The notes under the pieces are model-generated. The model saw nothing but the letters and a program-made list of their open reading frames with translations, was not told where the DNA came from and did no database searches. Positions 14,341 through 25,028 of a DNA stretch of 36,995 nt are shown one piece after another. Positions within the stretch are counted from its first letter, which is position 1; each line of letters begins with the position of its first letter. The DNA comes from Chlorokybus atmophyticus (taxonomy: Eukaryota > Streptophyta > Chlorokybophyceae > Chlorokybales > Chlorokybaceae), in contig RHPI01000773.1 of the NCBI GenBank assembly GCA_009103225.1, positions 86,003-122,997 of the forward strand, in the 5' to 3' direction. Made by a program: the position numbers and the translations under genes.

Positions 14341-17179
14341 TTGTTGGCAGCTGATCACATCTACACGCAAAGGGTGCAGTCCGGAAGAAACCGTATGTGG
14401 TCAAAGCTAGAGTTAACAGCAACAGCAACAACACACGAGGAAACGGTACTGACAGTTGCTGGTCAAACAGAATGCATACAAGCGTTTCGCCGAACGATCA
14501 GCCACAAGTTGCACTAAGCTATGAGAGAGTAGCTGCCAAACGCGCGTCAAACCTAACTAGCGGAGCAGCTAGACGCGGGGGAGCAAGACTGGCGTTCAGC
14601 AGCTACTATTGTTGATGTTCAACACAGACACGTTGTTTGGTGCGAAGCAACCGCTTTGACTGATGGCTACAGGAAGACGGCAGTTGCCGCAGCCCCGAAA
14701 ACAAGTCAAAAGGTGTGCACGGTGTCACCTCATCCATCCGTCAAATCAGCCAAGCACAAGGTTCATCCGTGAAGACGAACAATGCAATGTGAGAGGTGAC
14801 TATTGTGTGCAGCGCCTGACCTCATTGTGCAAGATCGGAGGGACGGATGTGCTGCTGGGGACTGCTTATTGTACGCAGCCGCCGCCGCCTCCTGATCTCA
14901 AGCGTGGCCGCCTAGCCAGGTTCAGCTGTAAGTACGCTTCTGCGAAGCAAACAGCTGGGCAAGAGGCGCGACGACACGCAATCGGGTGCCTCTCCTCTCT
15001 CCTGCGGCTGCTCCTTCTTCTCCTTCTGGCTCTCCTTGTTGTCCTCCTCCTCCTTTACACTGGCGCTTGACCAACCCCGCAGACCGCTCTTGATCCTGCT
15101 CCTGCTCCTACGTCTTGATTAACACGAACAAGTAAGCCTCATGCTGTGCGCAGCTTGGAGCCTCTACAGCAGCACCCACCGCCACCGCCACCGCCACCTC
15201 CGCCTCCCCACAGCCTGTGGGCTACAGGCCAGGCCAGACCAGGCCAGCGCGGGCCAAAAATGAAAACAATAAACCAGCAGATTTTGCACGCAAACGGAAC
15301 GGTGAAAGGATTGTGCGCTTTTGCAGCGGGCGACAATTGCTAACTGTAACGACAGGTTACGTGCGTGGGTCATGTGACATGACTGTGTCACTAGACTCAT
15401 CACGCCTTGTAGGCGCCACTAGACGAGTCATGTGACTGACATCATGTAAGTCACATCACATCATGTGAAGTGTGCTATCATGTGTCGTGAAGATATTATC
15501 AAATGCGCATGAGAAACGCACTTGCAAGTGGCAATAACGATAATTATACACGTGATGATTAAACATGTGAATATATGGTATACGAAGTACAAGTAACATG
15601 TGCATAATAAGATGATGATCTTTGAGAATATTGGTGTGACACCCATAGTACAAACCATAGTCAATTCTGCGTAGAGTTAAATTGCAGTTTAACAATTTGG
15701 TATTATAAGCAGCAAAATCAATAAAGTGCATTATTAACGCATAGTAATTATATACTTAACCGAAGCCACTTGGTATATAATTTTTGATTGTAATGGGATA
15801 CTACGGTAATTAGTGTAAATCAAGGGTATGCAAGCTATTATATTTGTACAAATTTGTATAATGTTATGCGTTGCATGATATGCTGCGTGCTAAATGTCAA
15901 CACTGAAAACCGCATGTGTAACATGCAACCATTGTGTTAAGAGTCTTGTGCAACGTATACAAGCTCTTGCATACGTTGCATTGGTACAAGTTTGTACATC
16001 GATGCACTTTATGATGTTATGCGTGGACATATATACGCACATGTGTACACAAAGTCTGACGGAATTTGTTGAATATGTATGTATATAGGCATTATGTATG
16101 CACAAGCATCGAATGCGGCGCGAGTCTTGGTGCTCGCAATGCGAGTAAACACTTGAGTCAGTCACCATTACAATTATTATAATTAAAATACAATGCTGAT
16201 ACTACATGACGTTGTTTGTGTAATACGTGCAATTTGCACACTTTATATTATATGTTGCATCATTGAAAACTTCATAACATCCTTCTGCAACCAAGCTCTT
16301 TTTCTTGAAACAAGTACATTGGTAAAATTCAGGGACGATGTCGCTGCACTTGTGATTGCAGCGCTTATCGCTTCACACTTGCCGAGATATTTGAACAATG
16401 GTTTATTATTATGTTCATTACTACGTTCGATAAGTCATGTGCAATACTTTGCAATGCATATAGAGTTAAGACAGCCTTAAAACACTTTGGGTGGGCTGGA
16501 TCAATTGATTAGCACACATGTTAAGATTGCTGTTGACCAGCATTACCCATTTGGTAACTTCATCAGTTTTACAAAAAGCCTCAAACGGGGGGTGAGTGTG
16601 CCGTACAGCCATGGGATGACAAGCTCTAATCTTGTACCCAGCCCCGCGACTCGACACGCGGCGCGGGTCTGGCAGGCTTTGATATACCGGTGAGGCGCCA
16701 GAGCGGCTTAAATAAAGATAAACGTTGTTGACAAAGCGAGTTGAGTTGCGGTTGCGATTAGGGTTTCCGTTTTCATGAATTGCGGGCGCGAAATGGAGGC
16801 AGTGACAGCGACAACCGCAGTAATGCGCGCGTGGGCGCGGGCGTGGCTGGCGCCGTCGCCGTTGTTGTCCTCGTCTTTGGCGGTGCCGGCGTCGCTGTGG
16901 ATGTCTTGTCTCGCTGTTCCTGGGAGAATGTGGAGCTAGAGGGAGAGGGATTCAGGACGAAAGGTATTACCTGTGTGATTGAGAGTGCTTTTCCCGGCGC
17001 CGCCGCCGCCTTTCTCTCCCCCCCTCCGCCCGGTGAGGAGGCGAGGAGGGCGGGGGAGGAGCGGGCAGGCGGGCGGGGCGGAGGCGGCGGTGGCGACGAA
17101 GCGGGTCCGCGAGGAGGGCCCTGCCGCAGCAGCAGCCGGGGCCCAGCAGCACCAGCAGGCGGCTACCAGAAGGCGGCCC
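14341..17179. other. Intergenic with AT-rich island (about 15.35-16.7 kb)
   Basis: Between the 5' ends of the kinesin and PP2A genes. The part 15350-16700 is clearly AT-richer than neighbouring DNA, with short open frames on both strands and no domain. It contains repeated GTCATGTGAC/GTCACATG E-box-like words (15365-15470) and a CACTTGCAAGTG palindrome at about 15519-15530. Positions 16730-16965 hold an ATG-led frame that stops within 150 bases, then a good donor (GACGAAAG/GTATTACC, about 16961), and may be a 5' untranslated exon of the PP2A gene. No tRNA or other structured RNA was recognised. Confidence 0.4.
14663..15070 (+). CDS. Doubtful 135-residue ORF with Leu-rich C-terminal segment
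   Basis: A single open frame beginning MATGRRQLPQPRKQ. Its middle has scattered Cys/His (CARCHLIH) and it ends in about 20 hydrophobic residues (LLRLLLLLLLALLVVLLLLY), the layout of a tail-anchored protein. No family is recognised. The Leu run comes from a CTC/CTT-rich tract that, on the other strand, reads as Glu/Lys-rich sequence, so low-complexity DNA alone could produce it. It lies within 350 bases of the kinesin 5' end on the opposite strand, so the antisense tract could also belong to a kinesin leader. Confidence 0.2.
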   Translation: MATGRRQLPQPRKQVKRCARCHLIHPSNQPSTRFIREDEQCNVRGDYCVQRLTSLCKIGGTDVLLGTAYCTQPPPPPDLKRGRLARFSCKYASAKQTAGQEARRHAIGCLSSLLRLLLLLLLALLVVLLLLYTGA

Positions 17180-19635
17180 ATGCTGCTGCGGGGTGCAGGC
17201 CAGCAGCAGCAGCAGCGCCTCAAGGTCGCGCTCCTCTCCTCCTCCTCGCTCGGCGGCGGCGGCAGCGGCAGCCCCAGGAGCAGCAACAGCAGCGGGAGCG
17301 CAGGAGCAGCGGATCAGGATATCTTTGGGGACGTTATGGCGGCGGCGACTGCGGCCACCAGCGCCGCCGCCGCCGCCGCCGCCTCGGGGGCACTGCCCAA
17401 GCATGCGGCGGCGAGGCTGAAGCTAGACGAGCTGTTTCTAGCATGGGTAGCTTTACCAGAAGCACAGCGTCTGGTATTGCAGCTGCTTGAGGATGCTCGT
17501 GAGGGCCGCCCGCTGGCCATCCCACCACAGCAGCCCGCTTCATCGCCGGCGGCAGTTACACCAGGCGCCCAGCAGCAATCGCCCCTCTCCCTGAGCGCCG
17601 GCGGCCGTGTGGTGGACCTCTTTGGCCCGCCTGTTTCCCCTAAGAAGGCCAACCAGCAACAACAACCACTACAACAACCCCTCTCCCCACCCAAATCGCC
17701 TCTTGCTGCAGCTGAGGCGTTAGCGTTGGCCTTTGCCGTCCCTACCACCACCCTCCTCACCAGCAACAACAACAACAGGCGGCGCCACTCCATCAGCGAG
17801 CCCAGGCCCCCGCAGCTACAACAACAACAACAGCAACAAGCAGGAGAAGAGGAGGCGCAGCGACCCGTCCCGCAATTCTACTGGCCCGATGGCCGCCCAG
17901 AGGAGGCTGAAGCCATGGATGCTGAAGCTACCAGGCTGGAAGCGCTCTTCACCCCGCATGACGAGGCCGGTGGGATGCCTCTGCAGGACTTTGCCACCTC
18001 TGTCGTGCGTGACGCACTCAACCTCCCTGCCTTTTTCGCCCGCCCTCTCGCAGAACGCCTCGCCACATCCTCCTCAGCCTCGCAGTCGCAGGAGGGCCAA
18101 CCCGCAGACAGCAGCAAGCCGCCCCCCGAGCGCACAACCACCGGCCCGCGCGTCACAGCCAAGGTACATCCTTGTTTATATGGTTGGAATGAAGTGTGCA
18201 GTACAGCGTTTCGATGCCATGTTGCTTTGTTGTACAATTAAACTGTTGGCGTTTTGCATTTGCATGTCAGAGTTGACAGCATGCAGAGGGTAGACACAAG
18301 ACTGCACCATGTTCCAGCTTGTCACTCCTAGGCGTTCATCCATGTCGTTGCTTCAGTCAGCATGTTGTTTGTGTTGTGTTGAGTGACGTCCAATGCCGTG
18401 TTGCTTTGCCGAGGGTATCATGTTGCTGGTTCACTCTCAACATGTCGTGGTAGATTGCATGCAGTAGTGGTAAAGTCAATGCAAGCTTCAATTGCAGTGA
18501 GAATGTACGATGCATTTTGTGTTTCTTTCAGATTAGCCATGTGCAACAGCTTGACATATGTGTGGATTTGCATGCATTGGCTGTGCTTATTTTCATGTGC
18601 TGTATGCAGGCGTTCATGTCGTGGTGGAGGGGCAATAAAGTTGCACGCATGGACACGGAAGCGCGGATTGTTGAGGTGCTGCGTGCTCCAGGCCACACAT
18701 ATCTGACAAAAGAGGACTGGCGTCCTGTAATGCGCGAGCTGCTGGACACGCACCCCGGGCTGGAGTTCTTGCATGACACGCCCGAGTTTCAGGAGCGCTA
18801 CGCTGAGACAGTGATATACCGTGTGTTTTACGGCGTGAACCGCGCTGGCAACGGTCGTATGACGTCACGCGAGATGCGTCGCAGCAACCTGGCGGCAGCT
18901 TTGCGTCAGGTGGACGCGGAGGAGGACATCAACCGCGTGCTGGCCTACTTCTCGTACGAGCATTTCTATGTGATCTACTGCAAGTTTTGGGAGCTGGACA
19001 CGGATCATGACTTCCTTATCGACCGCGAAGACCTGCTGCGCTATGGCAACCATGCGCTGACGTACCGCGTGGTGGACCGCGTGTTCGCGCAGGCGCCGCG
19101 CAGGTTCTCACGCCCGCCACCACCCGGCTCCCCCCCGCGCATGGCTTATGAGGACTTTGTGTGGTTCATCCTGTGTGAGGAGGACAAGACCACAGAGCTG
19201 TCATTGGAGTACTGGTTCCGGTGCGTGGACCTGGACGGCGACGGGGCCATTACGCCCTCGGAGATGCACTATTTTTATGAGGAGCAGCTGCACCGCATGG
19301 AGTGCCTCAGCCAGGAGCCCGTCCTGTTTGAGGATGTCGTGTGTCAGATGGCCGACATGATTGGACCCGCCGCACCTGGACGCATCACACTCGCCGACCT
19401 CAAGCGATGTCGCCTTGCAGGAAACTTCTTCAACGTGCTCTTCAACCTCAACAAGTTCATCGCGTTTGAGACACGAGACCCCTTCCTCATACGCCAGGAG
19501 CGAGAGGACCCTTCACTCACGGATTGGGACCGGTTTGCGCGCTCGGAGTATGTACGCCTTAGTATGGAGGAGGGAGAGGATGCGTCCAATGGGTCCGCAG
19601 AAGTGTGGGAAGAGTCCCTCGAAGCCCCCTTCTAG
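17180..19635 (+). CDS. PP2A regulatory subunit B'' with EF-hands
   Basis: Two coding exons, 17180-18163 (donor AAG/GTACAT) and 18610-19635 (acceptor TGCAG), phase 0, giving 669 residues. ATG 17180 is the first in-frame ATG; the frame is open further upstream and an extra 5' exon is possible. B'' subunits bind the PP2A scaffold and steer the phosphatase in a calcium-sensitive way. The N-terminal 260 residues are low complexity (poly-Gln, Ala, Ser-Pro) and probably disordered. The conserved part starts at [11 protein letters not shown], with GGMPLQDFA and [13 protein letters not shown]. Exon 2 is all family-like: [56 protein letters not shown]. The first EF loop ([12 protein letters not shown]) ends in Asp instead of the usual Glu; the second ([12 protein letters not shown]) is canonical. 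The intron falls exactly between the variable and the conserved B'' parts of the protein. Confidence 0.92.
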
Positions 19636-19960
19636 TTTGAAATCACTTGCGCAGCAAACGTTGCTTTCACAGTTGGTTGATGAATGCCAGCATGTTGATA
19701 TCTTCCTAATCTGAGCATTTTCATGCTCTCTTGTCGCTTCTTCTATGCACTGTGGTTCTGAGAGTGCTGCTGTCTGTCTGATCGATCTGATGAGCAGCAG
19801 CCTTTCTCAACACTTGCAACACAGTGACTGCAATGCTTCAGGGACGGTTCCGTGTTGGGTGTTGTCATGAGTAGCACAGCGATCATGTTTCAAGCTAATA
19901 ACGAGTTTAGCCCTGCACTCAGCAAACCCTGCTTTCCTGTTTGCTCACGTATGAACAAGA

Positions 19961-19994
19961 CAGCACACTCACTATCCCAACTGTGAGTGTGCTG
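19961..19994. repeat. Hairpin, 12-bp perfect stem
   Basis: CAGCACACTCAC at 19961-19972 pairs exactly with 19983-19994 across a 10-base loop. It lies about 330 bases past the PP2A stop codon. Confidence 0.85.
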
Positions 19995-20037
19995 CCATGC
20001 CACTGCTGTGAAGTGTGAATACCATGAAGCGGCCAGC

Positions 20038-20081
20038 CAGTGTGTCAATCACAGTGCCATGCCACTGTGATTGACACACTG
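20038..20081. repeat. Hairpin, 19-bp perfect stem
   Basis: CAGTGTGTCAATCACAGTG at 20038-20056 pairs exactly with 20063-20081 across a 6-base loop, and pairing continues past one bulge (CCAG with CTGG). It begins 43 bases after the previous hairpin ends, in the spacer between two convergent genes. Confidence 0.9.
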
Positions 20082-20297
20082 CTGGGCAAACGCACTTGCT
20101 CAGAAGTGCAGCTCATACCAACATTGAAGTGCCAGTGTTCCCTTCCTCTAGACCTGACCACAAAGTCCTGATCGACATGACATCACTGTGCTGCATGGGG
20201 AGAGTGCTCCAACAGCCAATCAGCAGTAGCAATAGCTAGATTACCATTGAGTCGCATCAATATTTTACAAGTCCTGTGCAATGCACAAGGGCAAGTG

Positions 20298-21779
20298 CTA
20301 TCTTTGCGCGCTGGATGTTGATGAGGGCGTGGCAGCCGGCGCGGTCAGGAGCGGGAGCTTCTCCTCGTCTGCATCATCGTCTGCATGGGCGTGGGGTTGG
20401 TGATGCTTCTTGCCGGCGTCGCGGGCTTTCATCTGCTGCAGTTTGGCGTAGTTGTACCAGCACACGGCGAGGAAGGCGAGGAAGTAACCTGCAAGGTTGA
20501 GCGCAGACACGGGGGCAGCGAAAAGGAGTGATGAGAGCGCAATTAGGAGCCAATCCTTGACCACGCCGGCCACGTTCATGGTGAGGGCGGAGGTCTTGCC
20601 TATAAGGAGGAAGACGGCGAGGTTGAGAAGGAAAGCAACGGATGCGTTGGATAGGAACACACCCGCACCGAAGCGCACGCCTCGGCCATGACCTGCGGCC
20701 TCGGCCTCGGCCAAAGCCATGATGAAAGGCAGCTCAAAGTACGCGAAAGCCGGCAGCAAGAAGGCGAAGCAGCAGGGTGAGATGTAGTAGAGACTCGTGA
20801 TGGGGTTCATCGTGACGCCGCGACTCGTGAGTAGGATCTGCACGAGGACGAGGCGTGAAGCCTCGCACGCTATGGCCGCCAGCTGCATGGTGAAGCCTGT
20901 CGCGTCAAAGAGCACCTCCCCGAACGACGCGATGGCCACGCCAATCGATATCACCACCATGTTGAGCATCGTCGCGGGGGAGTACGTCTCCTTCTTAAAG
21001 AAAATGCCAACCGAGTACACGGCCACGGGCATCAATGCCTTCAGCATCTGGATGAAAGACACCGACAGGTACAGGTACGCCGAGTTGCTAAACCAAAGGC
21101 TCGCAGCGTACAATGCGCCGATTGGCATCACCTGCGCGTGTGGTTGTGTGAATGTGTATACACACGTGTATGCACTTCTTTCTGTGTGCATGAGACTTGA
21201 ATCTTGTTTGCGCATGCCATCTCAATGCCAACCAGCAAAGGCGGTTACCATGTTACCACCTTACTGACGCTCAAATGCACACATGCTTCGATGCTACTAT
21301 ATACACGAGGCGGGGGGGAGCGTGAAGAGAGTGTATGAGCACACACACTCTCTGTCTATGCATGTGAGCTTGTGTGCGCGCATGTGTATGTGCCCATGCA
21401 CACTGCACAGCGCAGTGAGCGCAATGTCATCATGTACACAATACTTGCAATTCGCAAGTGTCAATGGGACAGTCCAGTGGGGGTCACGCACCTGGCGAGT
21501 ATACTGGTGGGCGGTCATGGATTGGAGCGGTTTCACGATGCCGAGGACTCGGACGGCGACAAAGGCAAGCACAGAGCAGAATGCCATGTGGAACAGCGTC
21601 AGAGCCAGCGGGAAGGGGAACGCGTAGAAATACAGCACCCACTTGTTGTACAGGATCACCGCCGCCGACAGCCCGATCCACAGCGCCACGTACATGTACG
21701 AGTGTGCTATCTCCCTCGCCAGACTCTTCGACGCCCCATCCCCGACAGGTGTCGGCTCCCCTCCGCCGCCCGCCGCCAT
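20298..21779 (-). CDS. Nucleotide-sugar / triose-phosphate-type transporter (TPT/KT family)
   Basis: Two exons, 21492-21779 and 20298-21131, joined in phase 0 to give 373 residues. ATG 21779 was chosen because the family's first helix ([20 protein letters not shown]) follows about 25 residues on. Family hallmarks: the NKWVL motif after helix 1, [16 protein letters not shown], then [34 protein letters not shown] split over two fragments, [11 protein letters not shown], and the C-terminal [19 protein letters not shown]. About ten membrane helices are expected, in Golgi or ER or possibly plastid membranes, exchanging a nucleotide sugar or phosphorylated sugar. Sequence alone does not fix the substrate; the closest relatives I know are the plant probable sugar-phosphate/phosphate translocators. 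The cytosolic tail is His/Asp-rich ([17 protein letters not shown]) and ends in Ser/Thr. The intron (21132-21491) is full of TGTGTGCATG tracts. Confidence 0.9.
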
Positions 21780-22393
21780 CGTGGCAGGCGGCGGCGACGG
21801 CGGCCTAGTCGTGGTCGGGAAGTTTGTTGTCGTTGTGGTTGTAACTGGTTTGGTTGTAAGCACGGCCTGGTATACGCATATGCAATGCGATTGCTTATGC
21901 GCGATTGCCCATTCACAGATGCTCTCCGAGCTGGACTGCACCCAATCTTCACTCTCCATGTGAACCAGACCGTTTGTTGCAGACTCAAATTGGTGATGAA
22001 AAGCTTGTGGAAGCTTTTTAACAAGTACCGCAAGGTAAGGTGAGAAAATTGCTAGCTTACTGCAAATGATACTGCTAACATAACGTTTATTTCTATATGC
22101 ATGTTCATTAACCCTCGTTTAGCAAGCCAATTTATGTCGTGTTTCACGTTGATACTTTGTGTGGTGTGTCGTGTGTGACATGTTGTTTCTATTAACTCTG
22201 TTAAGGATTATTGTGTTCAACACGTGTGAGTACAGGTCTTGCATTTGTTCATGCTATGTGCAAGTTGCACACGCATTCACGACGTGATTCAAAATGGTTT
22301 ATCAATTTTTAAAGGTTTGCCACATTCATGAATTGATATTACAATATATTAAGAGTAATAATTCAATGATTACAATCATGTTTACGAATATTC

Positions 22394-22411
22394 ACGCACT
22401 TGCAAGTGCGT
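22394..22411. repeat. 18-bp perfect palindrome
   Basis: ACGCACTTG followed directly by its exact reverse complement. Its central 12 bases also occur at about 15519-15530. Confidence 0.9.
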
Positions 22412-22636
22412 ACCCCCACATGTATAAATTGTATGTTGTTCTTGTAGTCGTGCATTATTTAAATATAGTGACATGTATGGTATATATGATTCTGCATTGC
22501 GTGATTGCAATCCGTCATGCGTATGTCATTCACAAATGTAAACCATGATATCAACGATAAACAATTCACTCACTTTATTTTTGAATTAGCCGCGACCTTA
22601 CGATAACCATCAACAAAAATCCGCTTGATCAAATGC

Positions 22637-22680
22637 ATTGGTGAAAGTCATTTTTGTCAACAATAATCACTTTCACCAAT
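22637..22680. repeat. Hairpin, about 16 bp with one mismatch
   Basis: ATTGGTGAAAGT at 22637-22648 pairs exactly with 22669-22680. After one mismatch three further pairs form, leaving a 12-base loop. It sits in the AT-rich island. Confidence 0.75.
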
Positions 22681-23365
22681 TGACCACATGCAATTTCCAA
22701 CCACAAGCGTTTGATACTAGTATATTAATTATAATAATCTATAGCTTTTTACGCGGCATATGGTTAAGTGATGACACGAAATGTAACAAACAAATATGAC
22801 AAGAAGTTCACATGTGTAAAATAAATATTTGTCAATTTCTTCTTAGCTTTTGAAATTATCACGCAGCATTGCGATGCGTTTCAAGTCTTTTATGTCACAA
22901 AGGTTTTAAGTTAACTGCATTGCTATTTTCAACTGACCATAGTTGGTGGCCAAGTACGCAATAGCTATACAAAATTGCGCAGTTTACCATAAACTTTACG
23001 AACATTAACTTCTTGCAACCAAGGAGCCGATGATCCCCAGCTAAGCCGCAAAGCTAAATTACCAAGCAAGCACAGCCCAGTGTTATGATGGTTGAAAATG
23101 GCAATAAGAGTATAGTGTGTTGGGTAAGAGTTGGGTTTTGTTGTCAGAGTACACAAATGATGCATACGCGTACCCATTACTGTGCCGGTACTACACGCAC
23201 ACACGATCTAGCATACCACCTTTTGTACGCACACAAAGCTGTCACCACACATCCCACATTATGCAAGCATCTCGTGTGGACAATGTCAATGCATGTGCCC
23301 ATTGCTCTTCGCATTTCTGTACACACCATGCGCGTGCGGTGGGATGCAGCAGCGACATATGGTGA

Positions 23366-24114
23366 TCAGAAGAGGATTGGCACGAGCGCGCGTCTTGAGG
23401 CAGGGTAGTCTTCTTTGAACTTTTTGTGATACCATGCATGGGTGTGTCGTGCGGCGAGGGCCAGGTTGGCCACCACCCATGCCAGCAGCAGCCACAGCGT
23501 CACGTTGCGCACACCCGCCACCATTAGCAACCCTACATACAGCACCTGATAATGCCATTGTTGCGTGTCACACGACAGACTGGACTCAACTGGACTGTGT
23601 TACGAAGGGTGTCAACGACCCAGCGCTTACGATCTCAAAGGTGTAGTGTGGGCACGACACCAGCTCAAAGGCTCCGCCACGCGGCACCGCATAGTTACCC
23701 GCGCTCTTATTGCTGCTGCTGCCCGCATGCCTCCTCAACGCTGCCTGTAAGTTTGCACGCGTTTGTTGCAATTGGCAATCGGTGCCAATATGGTCTGACT
23801 GTGGATCCTTACCAGCCGCTTGTGGCAGTCATGCTGCCCGAGCATGGCGATGAGGTACAGCGCGACGCCCACCAACTGCCTCCACCACGTCTCATCCTGT
23901 TGTGTCAACAGCAGATGACGAAGCTGCGGCATAAAATGCATGCCAGCAAAATTAGACATATGTAATGCTCACCTTATGGCGGGTGGCTTCATCCGCGTTC
24001 TTTATGAGAAGCAACTCTGCCACAAGTGTCACTGGCACAAGCATATAATAGCTGCGCCAAGGAGACAACAAGTGGCAGATGAGCATCTCCCTCCTCGTAA
24101 CACTCAAAGACACA

Positions 24115-24164
<50 letters not shown>

Positions 24165-24951
24165 TACAAGACTTCAGTACCATAGCCCGAATGCGTAGCC
24201 GGCCAAGTGCATACGTGCAGTGGCGGGCGGGTAGCTCATGACGCGGGCTGTCTCATACAGGCGCCGCGCCGCATGCAACTCGAACAGCAACAGCACTGCT
24301 GTGCTGTAGCCGTATCCGAGGCCATGCACGTGGTTCACATTTAGAACGACAAACAGCAGAACGAGTGGAGTCCAGACGCACGCCACCACGTAGAAATGCG
24401 CAAACCATGACTGCGGCACGCTCACAGACTGCGCAGGCGGGAAGTGCAGTGGTAGTAAGTAGCTGCATCCATCATACTCGACACGTGTAGAACAATATCC
24501 CATGCATGCTGTGGACAGTTGAAGACTACGTGAGGTGAATACGATGCATGCTCGTGGTCAGCCTGCCTTTGGTAAGACAGCACAGTAGCTACTTGCGTTA
24601 AGCAGTAAGGCACGAACCAGCAGCATAAACTGGATGCTGTGCAGTGAGCAATGGCTGCTGCTATGCAGGCTTGTGAGCGATTGATTGCAAAATGTAAACG
24701 CACAAGCAGCAATTACGCATACAGTAAACGCACATGACTATATACACATGAGCACTGACCCACAGTTGGGAGAGGAGCGGGCGGGCTTTGTCTGCCTTGT
24801 CGCCTGCAGCCGCTGCTGGTGACCACAGCTTACCGCGCGCTGCGGCGGCGGCGACGAGGGCGGGGAGGCGGCCACGAGGTAAAAATCCCAGCGCCGCCCC
24901 ACACGTCGCCGCCGCCCACCACGCCCTCAGCAGCCACAACAACCAGGACAT
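23366..24951 (-). CDS. PPRD: Polyprenol reductase (SRD5A3/DFG10/PPRD type)
   Basis: Six exons with consistent phases: 24760-24951, 24181-24428, 23973-24051, 23813-23923, 23631-23744 and 23366-23545, giving 307 residues, normal for the family. The enzyme reduces polyprenol to dolichol with NADPH in the ER membrane, supplying the lipid carrier for N-glycosylation. The C-terminal steroid 5-alpha-reductase domain is clear: VPQSWFAHFYVVACVW, ELHAARRLYETARV, ARMHLAGYAFGL, GQHDCHKRL, then AVPRGGAFELVSCPHYTFEI and THAWYHKKFKEDYP, ending ALVPILF. Several hydrophobic segments fit a multi-pass protein. The first exon (MSWLLWLLRAWW) carries the first membrane segment and is assigned by its good start and its phase-0 join. 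The intron at 24052-24180 holds a 45-base CA repeat. The gene is divergent from the HRD3-type gene, 77 bases between ATGs. Confidence 0.92.
24116..24160. repeat. (AC)n microsatellite in intron
   Basis: About 22 uninterrupted AC units fill a third of a 129-base intron of the polyprenol reductase gene, ending 20 bases from the exon border. Confidence 0.95.
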
Positions 24952-25028
24952 AGCCGCCGCCTCGTAGTTGTCGTGGGCGAAGGAGGACGAGGAGCAGGAG
25001 CAGGAGGAGGCGGCGTTGCGGAAAGGGG
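24952..25028. promoter_or_regulatory. Divergent promoter, polyprenol reductase / HRD3-type gene
   Basis: These 77 bases separate the two start codons. The sequence is a run of GGAG/GCAGGA-type purine-rich words without a TATA box. Both genes act in ER protein glycosylation and quality control, so joint regulation, for example by ER stress, is a reasonable inference; no ER stress element can be pointed out with confidence. Confidence 0.5.

Larger units (their letters stand above)
19636..20297. other. Convergent spacer between PP2A and transporter genes
   Basis: About 660 bases containing both 3' untranslated regions. It holds two strong hairpins (19961-19994 and 20038-20081), listed separately. 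TTACA at 20266-20270 gives a TGTAA polyadenylation signal about 30 bases past the transporter stop on the minus strand. No open frame of interest. Confidence 0.6.
21780..23365. other. Intergenic with second AT-rich island (22.05-23.08 kb)
   Basis: Upstream of the transporter and downstream of the polyprenol reductase gene. From about 22050 the composition becomes AT-rich, with only short frames and no domains. It contains an 18-bp perfect palindrome (22394-22411) with core CACTTGCAAGTG, the same core as in the AT-rich island near 15.5 kb, and a hairpin at 22637-22680. Confidence 0.5.

Noticed and set aside
16600..16700. Stem-rich GC segment that looked like a possible tRNA
   Set aside because: No cloverleaf with a T-loop GGTTCRA could be assembled.
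16757..16768. TTAGGGTTT resembling a plant telomere unit
   Set aside because: Only one unit is present, so it is chance or at most a telo-box; no array.
16936..17404. Minus-strand frames rich in Leu, Pro and Gly at the PP2A 5' end
   Set aside because: They mirror GCC/GCA repeats of the sense exon and have no domain or splice context.
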